Source of the DNA: Pelagimonas sp.
Lineage (GTDB): Bacteria; Pseudomonadota; Alphaproteobacteria; Rhodobacterales; Rhodobacteraceae
Assembly: GCA_025210455.1 (NCBI GenBank)
Contig: JAOARQ010000057.1
Span: forward strand, 124,001-188,000
Reading direction: 5' to 3'
DNA length: 64,000 nt
Position 1 is the first letter of the stretch, and each line of letters opens with the position of its first letter. A program made the position numbers and the translations under genes. Of this stretch, positions 28,630 through 38,508 are shown piece by piece. Below the pieces are notes generated by a model that searched no databases, was not told the origin of the DNA, and saw only the letters and a program-made list of their open reading frames with translations.

Positions 28630-28830
28630 CTAATCCGTCTCTTCAATTTCAAACTCATCTGGCACCTCGCGCGCGATACGCAGGGCCTGTGTTTCCAATT
28701 GGTGGGCCAAAAGAATAAGACGTGCAACTGAACTAGTGCCCGCTGTCCCTGCCAGCATATATGCAGATTTTTCAACAGCTTTGGCGGAATTTAAGATCAT
28801 TTCAATAGGGGATTCATTCTGCGGGTCCAT
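28630..28830 (-). CDS. Small hypothetical protein (66 aa)
   Basis: ATG 28830 follows GGAG at good spacing; the frame could extend 18 bases further but without a ribosome site. The product starts MDPQNESPIEMILNSAKAVE and contains a mostly helical, acidic C terminus with LARLILLAHQLETQAL-like amphipathic pattern (exact: VARLILLAHQLETQALRIA). No membrane helix and no motif I recognise. It stands alone between the CoA transferase and guaB, transcribed toward the CoA transferase. Probably a real gene because of the ribosome site and codon usage. Confidence 0.6.
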   Translation of the reverse strand: MDPQNESPIEMILNSAKAVEKSAYMLAGTAGTSSVARLILLAHQLETQALRIAREVPDEFEIEETD

Positions 28831-30602
<1,772 letters not shown>

Positions 30603-30624
30603 GATCTGTTTCAGACCTCAAAAC

Positions 30625-30656
30625 AAAGGGCAGCACCAACCGGCGCTGCCCTTTTT
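30625..30656. terminator. Bidirectional terminator between guaB and ferritin
   Basis: AAAGGGCAGC (30625-30634) and GCTGCCCTTT (30645-30654) make a 10-pair stem with a 10-base loop, with T run on the right and A-rich sequence on the left. Serves both converging genes. Confidence 0.9.
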
Positions 30657-30674
30657 GTTGTGATTTATTCAAGA

Positions 30675-31187
30675 TCACTCTTCAGATGCACCAGAAGAAG
30701 GCGCGCGCTGGCCCAGCTCTTTGTCCAGTTGCAGCAGATCAAAGCGCGATGTCGCCGCTTCCACCTGATCCAAAACGCTGCTGAACAGCTCTTCTTCTTC
30801 GATCTGTTCGTTCAGGAACCAATGCAGCATGGGCTGCGCCGTGTATTCCCGCGCATCCATCACCACGTCAAACATGGCTTTGATCTGATCCGTTACTTTC
30901 TGCTCATGCGCCAGCGCAGCTTTAACCACGTCAACCGCCGACTCATAATCGGTCTTCGGGGCTTCCAGCGCCTGAAATCCCATCTTCACCCCGCGTGCGG
31001 CCAGATATTCATACAGGCGCATGGCGTGGGCGTTTTCTTCTTCGGAATGCGAACGGAACCAGTTCGCAAACCCGCCCAGACCTTCCGCATCGAAATAGGC
31101 GGCCATGCCCAGATAGGTGTAAGATGCGGTCAGCTCGTGGTGGATCTGCTGGTTGATGACTTCGGCAACTTTCTCGGAAATACGCAT
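30675..31187 (-). CDS. Bacterial non-heme ferritin
   Basis: Iron storage protein of 170 residues. Ferroxidase ligands are visible in HHELTASYTYLGMAAYF (Glu near residue 17) and SEEENAHAMRLYEYL (Glu and His near 50-53), with further Glu in EQIEEEELFSSVLDQ. No heme-ligand Met as in bacterioferritin was recognised. Upstream lie a long hairpin, a short inverted repeat and an Irr-type iron box, so the gene should respond to iron or heme. Confidence 0.92.
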   Translation of the reverse strand: MRISEKVAEVINQQIHHELTASYTYLGMAAYFDAEGLGGFANWFRSHSEEENAHAMRLYEYLAARGVKMGFQALEAPKTDYESAVDVVKAALAHEQKVTDQIKAMFDVVMDAREYTAQPMLHWFLNEQIEEEELFSSVLDQVEAATSRFDLLQLDKELGQRAPSSGASEE

Positions 31188-31233
31188 GGGGTGCGTCCTT
31201 TGTGTAAAACAGGGAATGACGTTCGCTGGCTGC

Positions 31234-31289
31234 CTGACGCCACCGTCTGAATGCCCAGATACATCCGGGCGCTCAGAGCGTGGCGTCAG
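31234..31289. repeat. Long imperfect hairpin in the ferritin upstream region
   Basis: CTGACGCCAC (31234-31243) is the exact inverse of GTGGCGTCAG (31280-31289). Inside, TCTGA pairs with TCAGA and GCCC with GGGC around the loop AGATACATCC, giving 19 pairs in 56 bases. It begins 47 bases before the ferritin start codon and has no T run, so it is not a simple terminator. Confidence 0.7.
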
Positions 31290-31305
31290 AGAGTATCGCT
31301 ACTCT
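31290..31305. promoter_or_regulatory. Inverted repeat next to the ferritin hairpin
   Basis: AGAGTA-TCGC-TACTCT is a perfect 6-base inverted repeat directly joined to the long hairpin and 7 bases from the Irr-like box. It may be an operator or a second small hairpin at the start of the ferritin mRNA. Confidence 0.45.
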
Positions 31306-31311
31306 GGCTGG

Positions 31312-31327
31312 CTAGAACTATTCTAAA
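31312..31327 (-). promoter_or_regulatory. Irr-type iron control box of ferritin
   Basis: CTAGAACTATTCTAAA contains the perfect inverted repeat TAGAA-N3-TTCTA (31313-31325), the core of the alphaproteobacterial iron control element bound by Irr. Its place about 125 bases before the ferritin gene fits known Irr control of iron storage. No irr gene is in the window. Confidence 0.65.
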
Positions 31328-31407
31328 CTTAGGAATCCGCAGAGGCCAGTGCAACCGACTCGCAACAGGAATTTTTCTTGCTTAACAAAAGCTTAAGCCT
31401 GATGAAT

Positions 31408-32286
31408 TTACTCGTCTTTTAGCAGCAAGATTAACGCCAACCCGGTCAACCCAATCCCCGGCACCACCAAAAGCGCGGGGGCGCCATGCCCCAGCGCCAA
31501 CTCCCAGAGAATGACAAAGCTCGGCACCAGGTAGGTATAGGCCATCACCTTGGCCGAAGGCAGGCGCAGCGTCGCATAGCGCACGCACAGCAGGCTCAGG
31601 GCAGTGGCAAAGACAGCGGTATAGGCGATGGTCACCCAGACAATACCGGGTAGCGCGTCAAAATCAGCCTGCACCAGATCCCGCCCGGCCCAAAGCGACA
31701 GGATCACGGCCCCCACCGCCAGCACACAGGCATTGAACGCCAGCGCATTCTCACCCCGGTTCAGCCGCCGCAACATCGGCGAGTACAGCGCATGGCCAAA
31801 GCAGCCCCAGAAATAGATCGTCTCGCCGCGCCCGATCTCAAAGGCCCGCGCTGCCGCCGGATCCCCCTGAAAAATCACCCAAAGCGCCCCGATCGCGCCA
31901 ATCACAATCGCCAGCGCCATCCGCGCCGTTGTGATCTGCGCGACGATGAAATAGCCAAACACCGCCGTCAGCGCCGGATTGGTGGTAAAGACCGCCGCCA
32001 TGCTGACAGGCTCTGCCGTCTTGAGCCCCTCAAACATCGCCACAAAATACACCGCATACAGCCCCGCCAGCAGCACATAGCGCCAGGGCGCAGCAAACAC
32101 CTGCCGCGACCAGCCGTCCGACAGGCTGGCCAGCCCGGCCACAATCGCCGCCGCCACAATAAAACGCACCGCATTCAGCGTGGTTGGCTCAATATGCGGA
32201 GCGGCCATGCGCCCCAGCGAAAAAGACCCGGCCACCAGCGCCGCAAACAACAGCATCGACAGATGCCCCAGATGATGTGGTTTCAC
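31408..32286 (-). CDS. EamA-family (DMT) transporter
   Basis: 292 residues from GTG 32286, which overlaps the stop of the upstream LysR gene by four bases; a longer frame reaches 32388 inside that gene but has no membrane character there. Ten hydrophobic segments in two EamA halves, beginning HLSMLLFAALVAGSFSLGRMAA with NAVRFIVAAAIVAGLASL next. Family members export metabolites or amino acids. Coupled to the LysR gene, so it is probably controlled with it. Substrate unknown. Confidence 0.87.
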   Translation of the reverse strand: MKPHHLGHLSMLLFAALVAGSFSLGRMAAPHIEPTTLNAVRFIVAAAIVAGLASLSDGWSRQVFAAPWRYVLLAGLYAVYFVAMFEGLKTAEPVSMAAVFTTNPALTAVFGYFIVAQITTARMALAIVIGAIGALWVIFQGDPAAARAFEIGRGETIYFWGCFGHALYSPMLRRLNRGENALAFNACVLAVGAVILSLWAGRDLVQADFDALPGIVWVTIAYTAVFATALSLLCVRYATLRLPSAKVMAYTYLVPSFVILWELALGHGAPALLVVPGIGLTGLALILLLKDE

Positions 32287-33158
32287 GTGTCCACCCCGGC
32301 ATGGGCCTTGAGATGCTGCAAAAACGCCTGAACCTTGGCGGTGCGATGCAGATCCACATGGGTCACCAGCCACAGCGGCGATTCCCAATCCTCCAGCGTT
32401 TCCATCACCCGCACCACATCATCACGCCCGGCAGCCTCGTGTTCCGCCAAAAAGCAAATACCCAGCCCGGCCTCCATCGCTTCACGCATCAGGCGGAAAT
32501 CCGTGCAACGGAAAATAATCCGTTCGGCAGGCACATGTTCAGACAGCCAGCGCAGGAATGGCGCGCGGCTCTTGTCGATTTCATAACTGATGAAATCATG
32601 TGTCTTCAGATCGTCCAGCGTCTCTGGCTTGCCCTTGCGTTCAACATAGGCCCTGCTGGCGTAAAGCGATATTTTGTGTTTCGCAAAGGGTTGCACCACA
32701 TTATCTGGCTCAGCCGGGGCATTGCCCGCACGCAGCGCCACATGGGCTTCGCCATATTCCAGCCGAAACAGCCGGTCATCGGTCAGCAGCCGCACCACCA
32801 GATTCGGATGCAATCGCTGAAAGCTGATCAGCGGTTCCATCACAATCGGCGCCAAAGACAGCAGCGTGGTGACCACCAGCTCGCCCGAAACATCACTGCC
32901 CCGCCCACGAATGCGCCCTTCCAGCTGCTGAAACTGCTCATTGGTGGTTTCCGCCACCCGCAGCAGGTCCGTGCCGGCTTCGGTGGCGGTATAGCCGCGC
33001 GCATGGCGCTGAAACAGTTTTACCCCCAGACGGGCTTCCAGCGCATCAATATGGCGGATAACCGTGGCATGATGCACCCCCAGCGCAGAGGCCGCCCCGC
33101 TGACCGTGCCCAACCGCGCCACCTGATAGGCGGTCCGAATCTCATCCCAGTTATCCAT
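32283..33158 (-). CDS. LysR-family transcriptional regulator
   Basis: 291 residues from ATG 33158 (33176 is an alternative start). N-terminal winged helix-turn-helix: WDEIRTAYQVARLGTVSGAA, ASALGVHHATVIRHIDALEA, LGVKLFQRHARGYTATEAG. The C-terminal part is a periplasmic-binding-like effector domain. Divergent from azoreductase and translationally coupled to an EamA exporter, so both are candidate targets. A CTGTG-N8-CACAG inverted repeat lies in the shared region. Confidence 0.92.
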   Translation of the reverse strand: MDNWDEIRTAYQVARLGTVSGAASALGVHHATVIRHIDALEARLGVKLFQRHARGYTATEAGTDLLRVAETTNEQFQQLEGRIRGRGSDVSGELVVTTLLSLAPIVMEPLISFQRLHPNLVVRLLTDDRLFRLEYGEAHVALRAGNAPAEPDNVVQPFAKHKISLYASRAYVERKGKPETLDDLKTHDFISYEIDKSRAPFLRWLSEHVPAERIIFRCTDFRLMREAMEAGLGICFLAEHEAAGRDDVVRVMETLEDWESPLWLVTHVDLHRTAKVQAFLQHLKAHAGVDT

Positions 33159-33179
33159 GTGCTCACCCGCATGCAAATT

Positions 33180-33197
33180 CTGTGCAAAAATTCACAG
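33180..33197. promoter_or_regulatory. Candidate LysR operator in the lysR-azoR divergent region
   Basis: CTGTG (33180-33184) and CACAG (33193-33197) form an inverted repeat with an 8-base A/T-rich spacer directly upstream of the regulator gene. Size and location fit an autoregulatory LysR site, but no T-N11-A core is exact. Confidence 0.45.
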
Positions 33198-33275
33198 ACC
33201 CTGCGCAGTTTCAAAGATTGAGTTCGAAAACACAAGAGAGCATTTTCTCCTCAGACACAGATTAGGACCAACGAT

Positions 33276-33857
33276 ATGACCAAGACACTCCTGAGATTGA
33301 ACACCTCCATTCGCGGCGCAGAGTCACTTTCGCACAAGCTGGCGGATCAGATCCAAGACAGGCTTTCTGCCGAAACCATCGCTGTGCGCGACCTGACACA
33401 GGGTCTGCCCCTGATTGATGGCACCTGGCTGGGCGCGGCCTTTACCCCGGCAGAGGATCGCACCGAAGATCAAAAAACGCAAATCGCCCTGTCCGAGGCG
33501 TTGATCGCCGAAGTGCAGGCCGCTGATACGCTGCTGATCACCCTGCCGATCTACAACTTTGGCCTGCCCGCTGCGCTAAAAGCATGGTTCGATATGGTTG
33601 CCCGTGCAGGCGTGACCTTCCAATACACGGAAAACGGCCCGGTCGGCCTGCTGGAGGGCAAACGCGCTGTGGTTGCCGTGGCCTCAAACGGCACACAGGT
33701 TGGCTCAGAGCTGGATTTCGCCACACCTTACCTGACGCATCTGCTGAAATTCATCGGCATCACCGATGTGCAATATGTGCGCTCGGATATGAATGCCTAT
33801 GATGCAGAAGGCTCAGCCAAACGCGCGCAGGACGATCTGGAAAAGCTGGTCGCCTGA
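33276..33857 (+). CDS. azoR: FMN-dependent NADH-azoreductase
   Basis: 193-residue flavodoxin-fold quinone/azo reductase. N terminus LLRLNTSIRGAESLSHKLAD is the FMN phosphate loop; LPIYNFGLPAALKAWFDMVARAG (in pieces) is the conserved flavin-binding stretch, and VASNGTQVG follows. Reduces quinones and nitro or azo compounds with NADH, giving protection from electrophiles. Divergent LysR gene is the likely regulator. Ends at a strong terminator. Confidence 0.92.
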   Translation: MTKTLLRLNTSIRGAESLSHKLADQIQDRLSAETIAVRDLTQGLPLIDGTWLGAAFTPAEDRTEDQKTQIALSEALIAEVQAADTLLITLPIYNFGLPAALKAWFDMVARAGVTFQYTENGPVGLLEGKRAVVAVASNGTQVGSELDFATPYLTHLLKFIGITDVQYVRSDMNAYDAEGSAKRAQDDLEKLVA

Positions 33858-33945
33858 AGGCCTGGGGCCTGAAATCGATGTACCTGACGGCCTAGGGGGC
33901 TTCTCCCCGGCCCGCTTCCCGCGTTTCCAGACGAAGACGAAAGAC

Positions 33946-33973
33946 AAAACCGCGCCAGACTGGGCGCGGTTTT
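33946..33973 (+). terminator. Intrinsic terminator downstream of azoR
   Basis: AAAACCGCGCC (33946-33956) and GGCGCGGTTTT (33963-33973) form an 11-pair stem around a 6-base loop, followed by CCTTATTTCC. Located 88 bases after the azoR stop. Confidence 0.88.
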
Positions 33974-34197
33974 CCTTATTTCCTTGACTCTGGCAGGGCA
34001 GGGGGATACCTCAAACCCAACTTCCGGAAGTCTCTGTGTCTTCCGGTCCCTTGGGCTATGCCCGGGATCGCCCTCCGTCAGCGCGTTGCGCCCACGGGGG
34101 CGCTTTCGGTTTGTCTTGGGCTTTGACGAATTGTGAACTGCGCCGCGCGCCCTTAGATTACGGGCAACGGAGCAATGAAAAAGGAGGGATCTCCCTC
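33974..34197. promoter_or_regulatory. Intergenic region upstream of ffh
   Basis: No gene or recognisable SRP RNA is seen here. It contains the 12-base palindrome ACTTCCGGAAGT (34020-34031) with a further copy of CTTCCGG at 34040-34046. The ffh ribosome site AAGGAGGG is strong. The promoter could not be fixed. Confidence 0.35.
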
Positions 34198-35712
34198 ATG
34201 TTCGAGAATCTGTCCGAACGCCTTGGTGGCGTCTTTGACCGGCTGACCAAACAGGGTGCGCTCAGCGCCGATGACGTGAAAACCGCCCTGCGCGAAGTGC
34301 GTGTGGCCCTGCTTGAGGCCGACGTTTCCCTGCCCGTCGCGCGTCAGTTCATCAAAGCGGTCGAAAAGAAAGCCACCGGCGCAGCCGTAACCAAATCGGT
34401 CACACCGGGTCAGCAGGTGGTCAAGATTGTTCACGACGAACTGATCGCGGTTCTGACCGGCGAAGGTGAGCCGGGCGCGCTGAAAATCGACAACCCGCCT
34501 GCGCCGATCCTGATGGTTGGTCTGCAGGGCGGCGGTAAAACCACCACCACCGCCAAGCTTGCGAAACGCCTGAAAGAGCGTGAAAATAAAAAGGTTCTGA
34601 TGGCGTCGCTTGACGTCAACCGCCCCGCCGCGATGGAACAGCTGGCCATTCTGGGTCAGCAGATCGGCGTGGACACTCTGCCGATCGTCAAAGGCGAAGA
34701 TCCCGTTGCCATCACCAAACGCGCCAAGACACAGGCCAGCCTGGGTGGCTATGACGTCTATATGCTCGACACTGCAGGCCGCCTGTCCATCGACGAAGAA
34801 CTGATGGCGCAGGTGGAAGCAGTGCGCGATGTGGTCAACCCGCGCGAAACCCTGCTGGTGGTCGATGGCCTGACCGGTCAGGATGCGGTCCATACCGCTG
34901 AAAACTTTGACGAACGCATCGGCATTTCCGGCGTTGTCCTGACCCGTATGGATGGTGACGGGCGCGGCGGTGCCGCGCTCTCGATGCGCGCGGTCACGGG
35001 CAAACCAATCAAATTCGTCGGTCTTGGCGAAAAGATGGAAGCGCTCGAAACTTTCGAACCTGACCGCGTTGCAGGCCGTATTCTGGGCATGGGGGATATC
35101 GTTGCGCTGGTTGAAAAGGCGCAGGAAACCCTTGAGGTCGAACAGGCCGAGCGCATGATGAAGCGCTTCCAGAAGGGGCAGTTCAATATGAACGACCTCA
35201 AGATGCAGCTGGAACAGATGATCAAGATGGGCGGCATGGAAGGCATGATGTCCATGATGCCCGGCATGAATAAAATGGCCAAACAGGCCGCCAATGCGGG
35301 CATGGATGACAAGGTGCTGCGCCAGCAGATCGCCCTGATCCAATCCATGACCAAAAAGGAACGCGCCAATCCGCAGCTGCTTCAGGCCTCGCGCAAAAAA
35401 CGCATCGCCGCCGGTGCTGGCCTTGAGGTCGCAGAACTGAACAAGCTGCTGAAAATGCAGCGCCAGATGTCCGACATGATGAAGAAAATGGGCAAGATGG
35501 GCAAAGGCGGTATGCTGAAACAGGCCATGAAAGGCATGTTCGGCAAAGGCGGCATGCCTGCGGATATGGCGGGTATGGATCCCTCGAAAATGGACCCGGC
35601 CGCCATGGAAGCCGCAGCGAAACAGCTGGGCGCCAAACTGCCCGGTGGCCTGCCCGGTCTGGGTGGCGGTGGCCTGCCCGGCGGTCTCTCTGGCTTTGGC
35701 AAAAAGAAGTAA
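34198..35712 (+). CDS. ffh: Signal recognition particle protein Ffh
   Basis: GTPase that delivers nascent membrane proteins to FtsY. 504 residues from ATG 34198 behind AAGGAGGG; the open frame upstream is non-coding. N domain MFENLSERLGGVFDRLTKQG, G1 GLQGGGKTTTTAKLAKRL (~106), DVNRPAAMEQL, G3 DTAGRLSIDEELM, G4 TRMDGDGRGGA, then a methionine-rich M domain with KMGGMEGMMSMMPGMNKM and a Gly/Met/Pro-rich tail that is longer than in E. coli. First gene ahead of the GNAT array. Confidence 0.98.
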   Translation: MFENLSERLGGVFDRLTKQGALSADDVKTALREVRVALLEADVSLPVARQFIKAVEKKATGAAVTKSVTPGQQVVKIVHDELIAVLTGEGEPGALKIDNPPAPILMVGLQGGGKTTTTAKLAKRLKERENKKVLMASLDVNRPAAMEQLAILGQQIGVDTLPIVKGEDPVAITKRAKTQASLGGYDVYMLDTAGRLSIDEELMAQVEAVRDVVNPRETLLVVDGLTGQDAVHTAENFDERIGISGVVLTRMDGDGRGGAALSMRAVTGKPIKFVGLGEKMEALETFEPDRVAGRILGMGDIVALVEKAQETLEVEQAERMMKRFQKGQFNMNDLKMQLEQMIKMGGMEGMMSMMPGMNKMAKQAANAGMDDKVLRQQIALIQSMTKKERANPQLLQASRKKRIAAGAGLEVAELNKLLKMQRQMSDMMKKMGKMGKGGMLKQAMKGMFGKGGMPADMAGMDPSKMDPAAMEAAAKQLGAKLPGGLPGLGGGGLPGGLSGFGKKK

Positions 35713-35717
35713 CAGCC

Positions 35718-36221
35718 ATGGTCGCCCGCACCCTTACCACACAGCGCCTGACATTGCGTCTGCCGGTCGCCTCTGACCTGCCGGCCTATATGGCCTTTGC
35801 CTGTGGTGAGCGCTCCAGATCCGTGGGCGGCCCCTTCGAGGCCTTTGATGCATTCAGCAAGATGGCTGCGATGATCGGCCATTGGGAACTGCGTGGCTGG
35901 GGCCGCTATGTGATCGACCTGGATGGCACCCCCATCGGCCATTGCGGCCCGCTCGACACCCTGCCCGATACACCAGAAATGACCTGGACACTCTGGGATG
36001 GGGCCCTGATGGGGCAGGGGCTGGCCACCGAAGCGGTGCAGGCGGTGATTTCCCATCTGCTTGAGACCTGCGGCTGGCCCGCGTTGAAGGTCTGCATTGA
36101 TCCTTCCAACGAAGCGTCGCACCGTATGGCCCGCCGCGTCGGTGCCGTACCAAGCGACGAACCCGGCCCCGCGCGCTGGCCCGAGGCGCAAACCTATTAT
36201 CTGCGCAGGGAAGCTGCCTGA
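35718..36221 (+). CDS. GNAT acetyltransferase 1 of 5 (RimJ/RimL type)
   Basis: 167 residues, six bases after the ffh stop. Opens LTTQRLTLRLPVASDL, the usual RimJ/RimL start; contains GGPFEAFDAFSKMAAMIGHW, WTLWDGALMGQGLATEA (acetyl-CoA loop G-Q-G-L-A) and DPSNEASHRMARRVGAV. Paralogous to the next four genes. Such enzymes acetylate protein N termini or small amines; target unknown. The adjacent stop/start TGATG couples it to gene 2. Confidence 0.88.
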   Translation: MVARTLTTQRLTLRLPVASDLPAYMAFACGERSRSVGGPFEAFDAFSKMAAMIGHWELRGWGRYVIDLDGTPIGHCGPLDTLPDTPEMTWTLWDGALMGQGLATEAVQAVISHLLETCGWPALKVCIDPSNEASHRMARRVGAVPSDEPGPARWPEAQTYYLRREAA

Positions 36222-36754
36222 TGCCCGCACCTATCCTCAATACCCCACGCCTGCGGCTGCGCGGCCATGTGCTGTCGGATCTCGACGCGCTGTGCGATCT
36301 GTTTGAAACCGATCGCGCCCGCTTTATGGGTGGCCCGATTGCACGCAAAACCGCGTGGCGCTGGGTCGCCTCCGAGGTGGGCATGTGGGATCTGATGGGC
36401 CATGGCGCCTGGGGCATCGAAACCCGCGATGGGCAGTTTCTGGGTCAGATCGGCATCTGCCAGCCAGATTACTACCCCGAACGCGAAATCGGCTGGACCC
36501 TGCTGGAACAGGCCGAAGGGCAGGGCTATGCTCAAGAGGCCGCAGTTGCCGTGCTGAACTGGGCCTGGGAACAGGGCTATGAGACACTTGTCTCTTACAT
36601 CACCCCCGGCAACACCCGGTCTGAAACGCTGGCAAAGCGCCTAGGCGCGCAGCTTGATCCCAAAGCGCCTCTGCCCACGGGTGAAACCGCCGCTGAAACG
36701 CTGGTCTATCGCCATCATCCCGATACCGACGGCAGCCCAGAGGCCTACGCATGA
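36221..36754 (+). CDS. GNAT acetyltransferase 2 of 5 (RimJ/RimL type)
   Basis: 177 residues, start overlapping the previous stop by one base. LNTPRLRLRGHVLSDL, then RARFMGGPIARKTAWRWVAS, the acetyl-CoA loop EGQGYAQEAAVAVL and YITPGNTRSETLAKRLGAQL. The FMGGP motif is shared with genes 4 and 5. Overlaps gene 3 by four bases. Confidence 0.88.
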   Translation: MPAPILNTPRLRLRGHVLSDLDALCDLFETDRARFMGGPIARKTAWRWVASEVGMWDLMGHGAWGIETRDGQFLGQIGICQPDYYPEREIGWTLLEQAEGQGYAQEAAVAVLNWAWEQGYETLVSYITPGNTRSETLAKRLGAQLDPKAPLPTGETAAETLVYRHHPDTDGSPEAYA

Positions 36755-37293
36755 GCCTCACCAACGCCCCCCGTATCGAAAGCGAAAACCTGATCCTGCG
36801 TGGCCCGCAAAAGCCCGACGCAGAGGCCGTGATTGCCTTCCTGCTCGATCAGACCCGCGCCGCTGGGTTTGGCCCCTCGCCGCATCGCGCTGATGCCTGG
36901 CGCTGGTTCACCCTGAACGTCGGCCATTGGCACTGGCATGGCCATGGCTATTTCACCATCGAAGACAAAGCCACCGGCGCGCCCGTTGGCATTACCGGCA
37001 TCTGGAACCCGGAAGGCTGGCCGGAACCGGAACTGGGCTGGGTGGTCTTTGAAGGCTACGAGGGCCGTGGCATCGCCCATGAGGCCGCCCGCCGCGCCCG
37101 CCTGTGGGCCTATCAGGATCTGGGGCTGACCACGCTGACCTCGAACATCGTGCCAGACAATATCCGCTCCAAAGCGCTGGCCTCCCGTCTGGGGGCGCAG
37201 TTTGAACGCAGCTATCGCAATGATAACATGGGCGAAACCGAAATGTGGCGCCATCCCGCGCCCAAAGATGTGCTGACGGGGGATGCGCCATGA
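36751..37293 (+). CDS. GNAT acetyltransferase 3 of 5 (RimJ/RimL type)
   Basis: 180 residues. Opens IESENLILRGPQKPDAEA; FMGGP is replaced by GFGPSPHRADAWRWF; acetyl-CoA loop YEGRGIAHEAARRARL; then SNIVPDNIRSKALASRLGAQ. The most divergent member in the motif region, with an unusually His/Trp-rich stretch GHWHWHGHGYFTI. Overlaps gene 4 by four bases. Confidence 0.87.
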   Translation: MSLTNAPRIESENLILRGPQKPDAEAVIAFLLDQTRAAGFGPSPHRADAWRWFTLNVGHWHWHGHGYFTIEDKATGAPVGITGIWNPEGWPEPELGWVVFEGYEGRGIAHEAARRARLWAYQDLGLTTLTSNIVPDNIRSKALASRLGAQFERSYRNDNMGETEMWRHPAPKDVLTGDAP

Positions 37294-37862
37294 CCGCCGC
37301 CTGCGAACAGCATCGTCCCGGCCCCGCCTCGCGCGCGGCTGCGCGTCTTGGGGGCAAGGTGCCCGTGCTTGACACCCGCCGCCTGCAGTTGCGCGGCCCC
37401 CGTATCTATGACTTTGGCGCTTTCGCTGACATCATGACCACCGACCGCGCGCTATTTATGGGCGGGCCGTTTTCGCGCAAACACGCCTGGGCGGAGTTTA
37501 CCAATTACACCGCCTGCTGGATGCTGCATGGTCACGGGCTGTGGACAATCGACGCCCAGACCACCCCCACCGCGGGCTTTGTCACGCTGGGCTATGAATA
37601 CGACGATCCCGAAGCCGAGCTGGGCATTTTCCTGACCGAGGCAGCGCAGGGTTTTGGCTATGCCGAAGAGGCGCTTTTGGCCGCGCGTGACCATGCCTTT
37701 GATGCGCTGGGCTGGGACAGCGTAGTGTCGTATGTCGATGCTGAAAATGACCGCGCCGTGCGCCTGATGCGCCTTTTGGGGGCGCGTCTGGATCAAACCG
37801 CCACTGATGATCTGGATGATGAAATCACCCTGGTCTTTCGCCATGAAAAAGGGGGCTGCTGA
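37290..37862 (+). CDS. GNAT acetyltransferase 4 of 5 (RimJ/RimL type)
   Basis: 190 residues from ATG 37290 (ATGA overlap with gene 3; the open frame begins earlier). An extra ~25-residue N-terminal extension precedes LDTRRLQLRGPRIYDFG. Contains RALFMGGPFSRKHAWAEF, acetyl-CoA loop AQGFGYAEEALLAA and YVDAENDRAVRLMRLLGARL. Coupled to gene 5 through TGATG. Confidence 0.87.
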   Translation: MTAACEQHRPGPASRAAARLGGKVPVLDTRRLQLRGPRIYDFGAFADIMTTDRALFMGGPFSRKHAWAEFTNYTACWMLHGHGLWTIDAQTTPTAGFVTLGYEYDDPEAELGIFLTEAAQGFGYAEEALLAARDHAFDALGWDSVVSYVDAENDRAVRLMRLLGARLDQTATDDLDDEITLVFRHEKGGC

Positions 37863-38464
37863 TGGGGCATCGCGATATTCCGGTTCTTGAAACGCAGCGT
37901 CTGGTTCTGCGTGGCCCCGTGGCCGAAGACTATCCGAATTTCAAAGCCACCTTTGCCTCTTACCGGTCGCGGTTCATGGGCGGGCCTCTGAACGATTACG
38001 AGGCGTGGATGCTCTACGCCGCTGAAATCGGCCATTGGGAAGTGCGCGGCTATGGCATGTGGATGATCCATCTGAAAGAGACCGACGAAACCGTGGGCAT
38101 GGCCGGCGGCTGGTTCCCGGCCAAATGGCCAGAACGCGAAATCGCCTGGATCATCTGGCCCGGTCAGAACGGCAAGGGCTATGCCCTCGAAGCCACCGAC
38201 CGCGTGCGCCGCCACTTCTATCACGATCTGGGCTGGGAAACCGCTGTCAGCTACATCGACCCCAAGAACCTCGACAGCATCCGGCTGGCCGAACGTCTGG
38301 GGTGCCAGAAAGACAAATCCGCGCCGACCATTGATGGCAGCGACGCCGTATACCGCCACCCGACCATGACCGATCTTCAGGGGCAGGTCGGGCATGGCGT
38401 CGATATGGAAATCGCGCACTATCAGGATCCGCTGTTCAAACCGAAAGGTTTCGCAGTTGATTAA
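37862..38464 (+). CDS. GNAT acetyltransferase 5 of 5 (RimJ/RimL type)
   Basis: 200 residues. LETQRLVLRGPVAEDYPNF, SRFMGGPLNDYEAWMLYAAE, acetyl-CoA loop QNGKGYALEATDRVR and YIDPKNLDSIRLAERLGC. C-terminal tail of ~40 residues after the GNAT fold is longer than in the others. Last of the coupled array; a 108-base gap with tandem repeats follows before chorismate mutase. Confidence 0.88.
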   Translation: MGHRDIPVLETQRLVLRGPVAEDYPNFKATFASYRSRFMGGPLNDYEAWMLYAAEIGHWEVRGYGMWMIHLKETDETVGMAGGWFPAKWPEREIAWIIWPGQNGKGYALEATDRVRRHFYHDLGWETAVSYIDPKNLDSIRLAERLGCQKDKSAPTIDGSDAVYRHPTMTDLQGQVGHGVDMEIAHYQDPLFKPKGFAVD

Positions 38465-38508
38465 TCCTATCCATATTCTCGCTATGGGTGAAAATCCGCA
38501 CAGCATAT

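Noticed and set aside
33858..34197. Possible 4.5S/SRP RNA gene before ffh
   Set aside because: The conserved SRP RNA tetraloop and asymmetric loop sequence are not present in this region on either strand.
34153..35343. 396-residue frame opposite ffh
   Set aside because: Antisense shadow of a GC-rich conserved gene, with low-complexity His/Gln composition.
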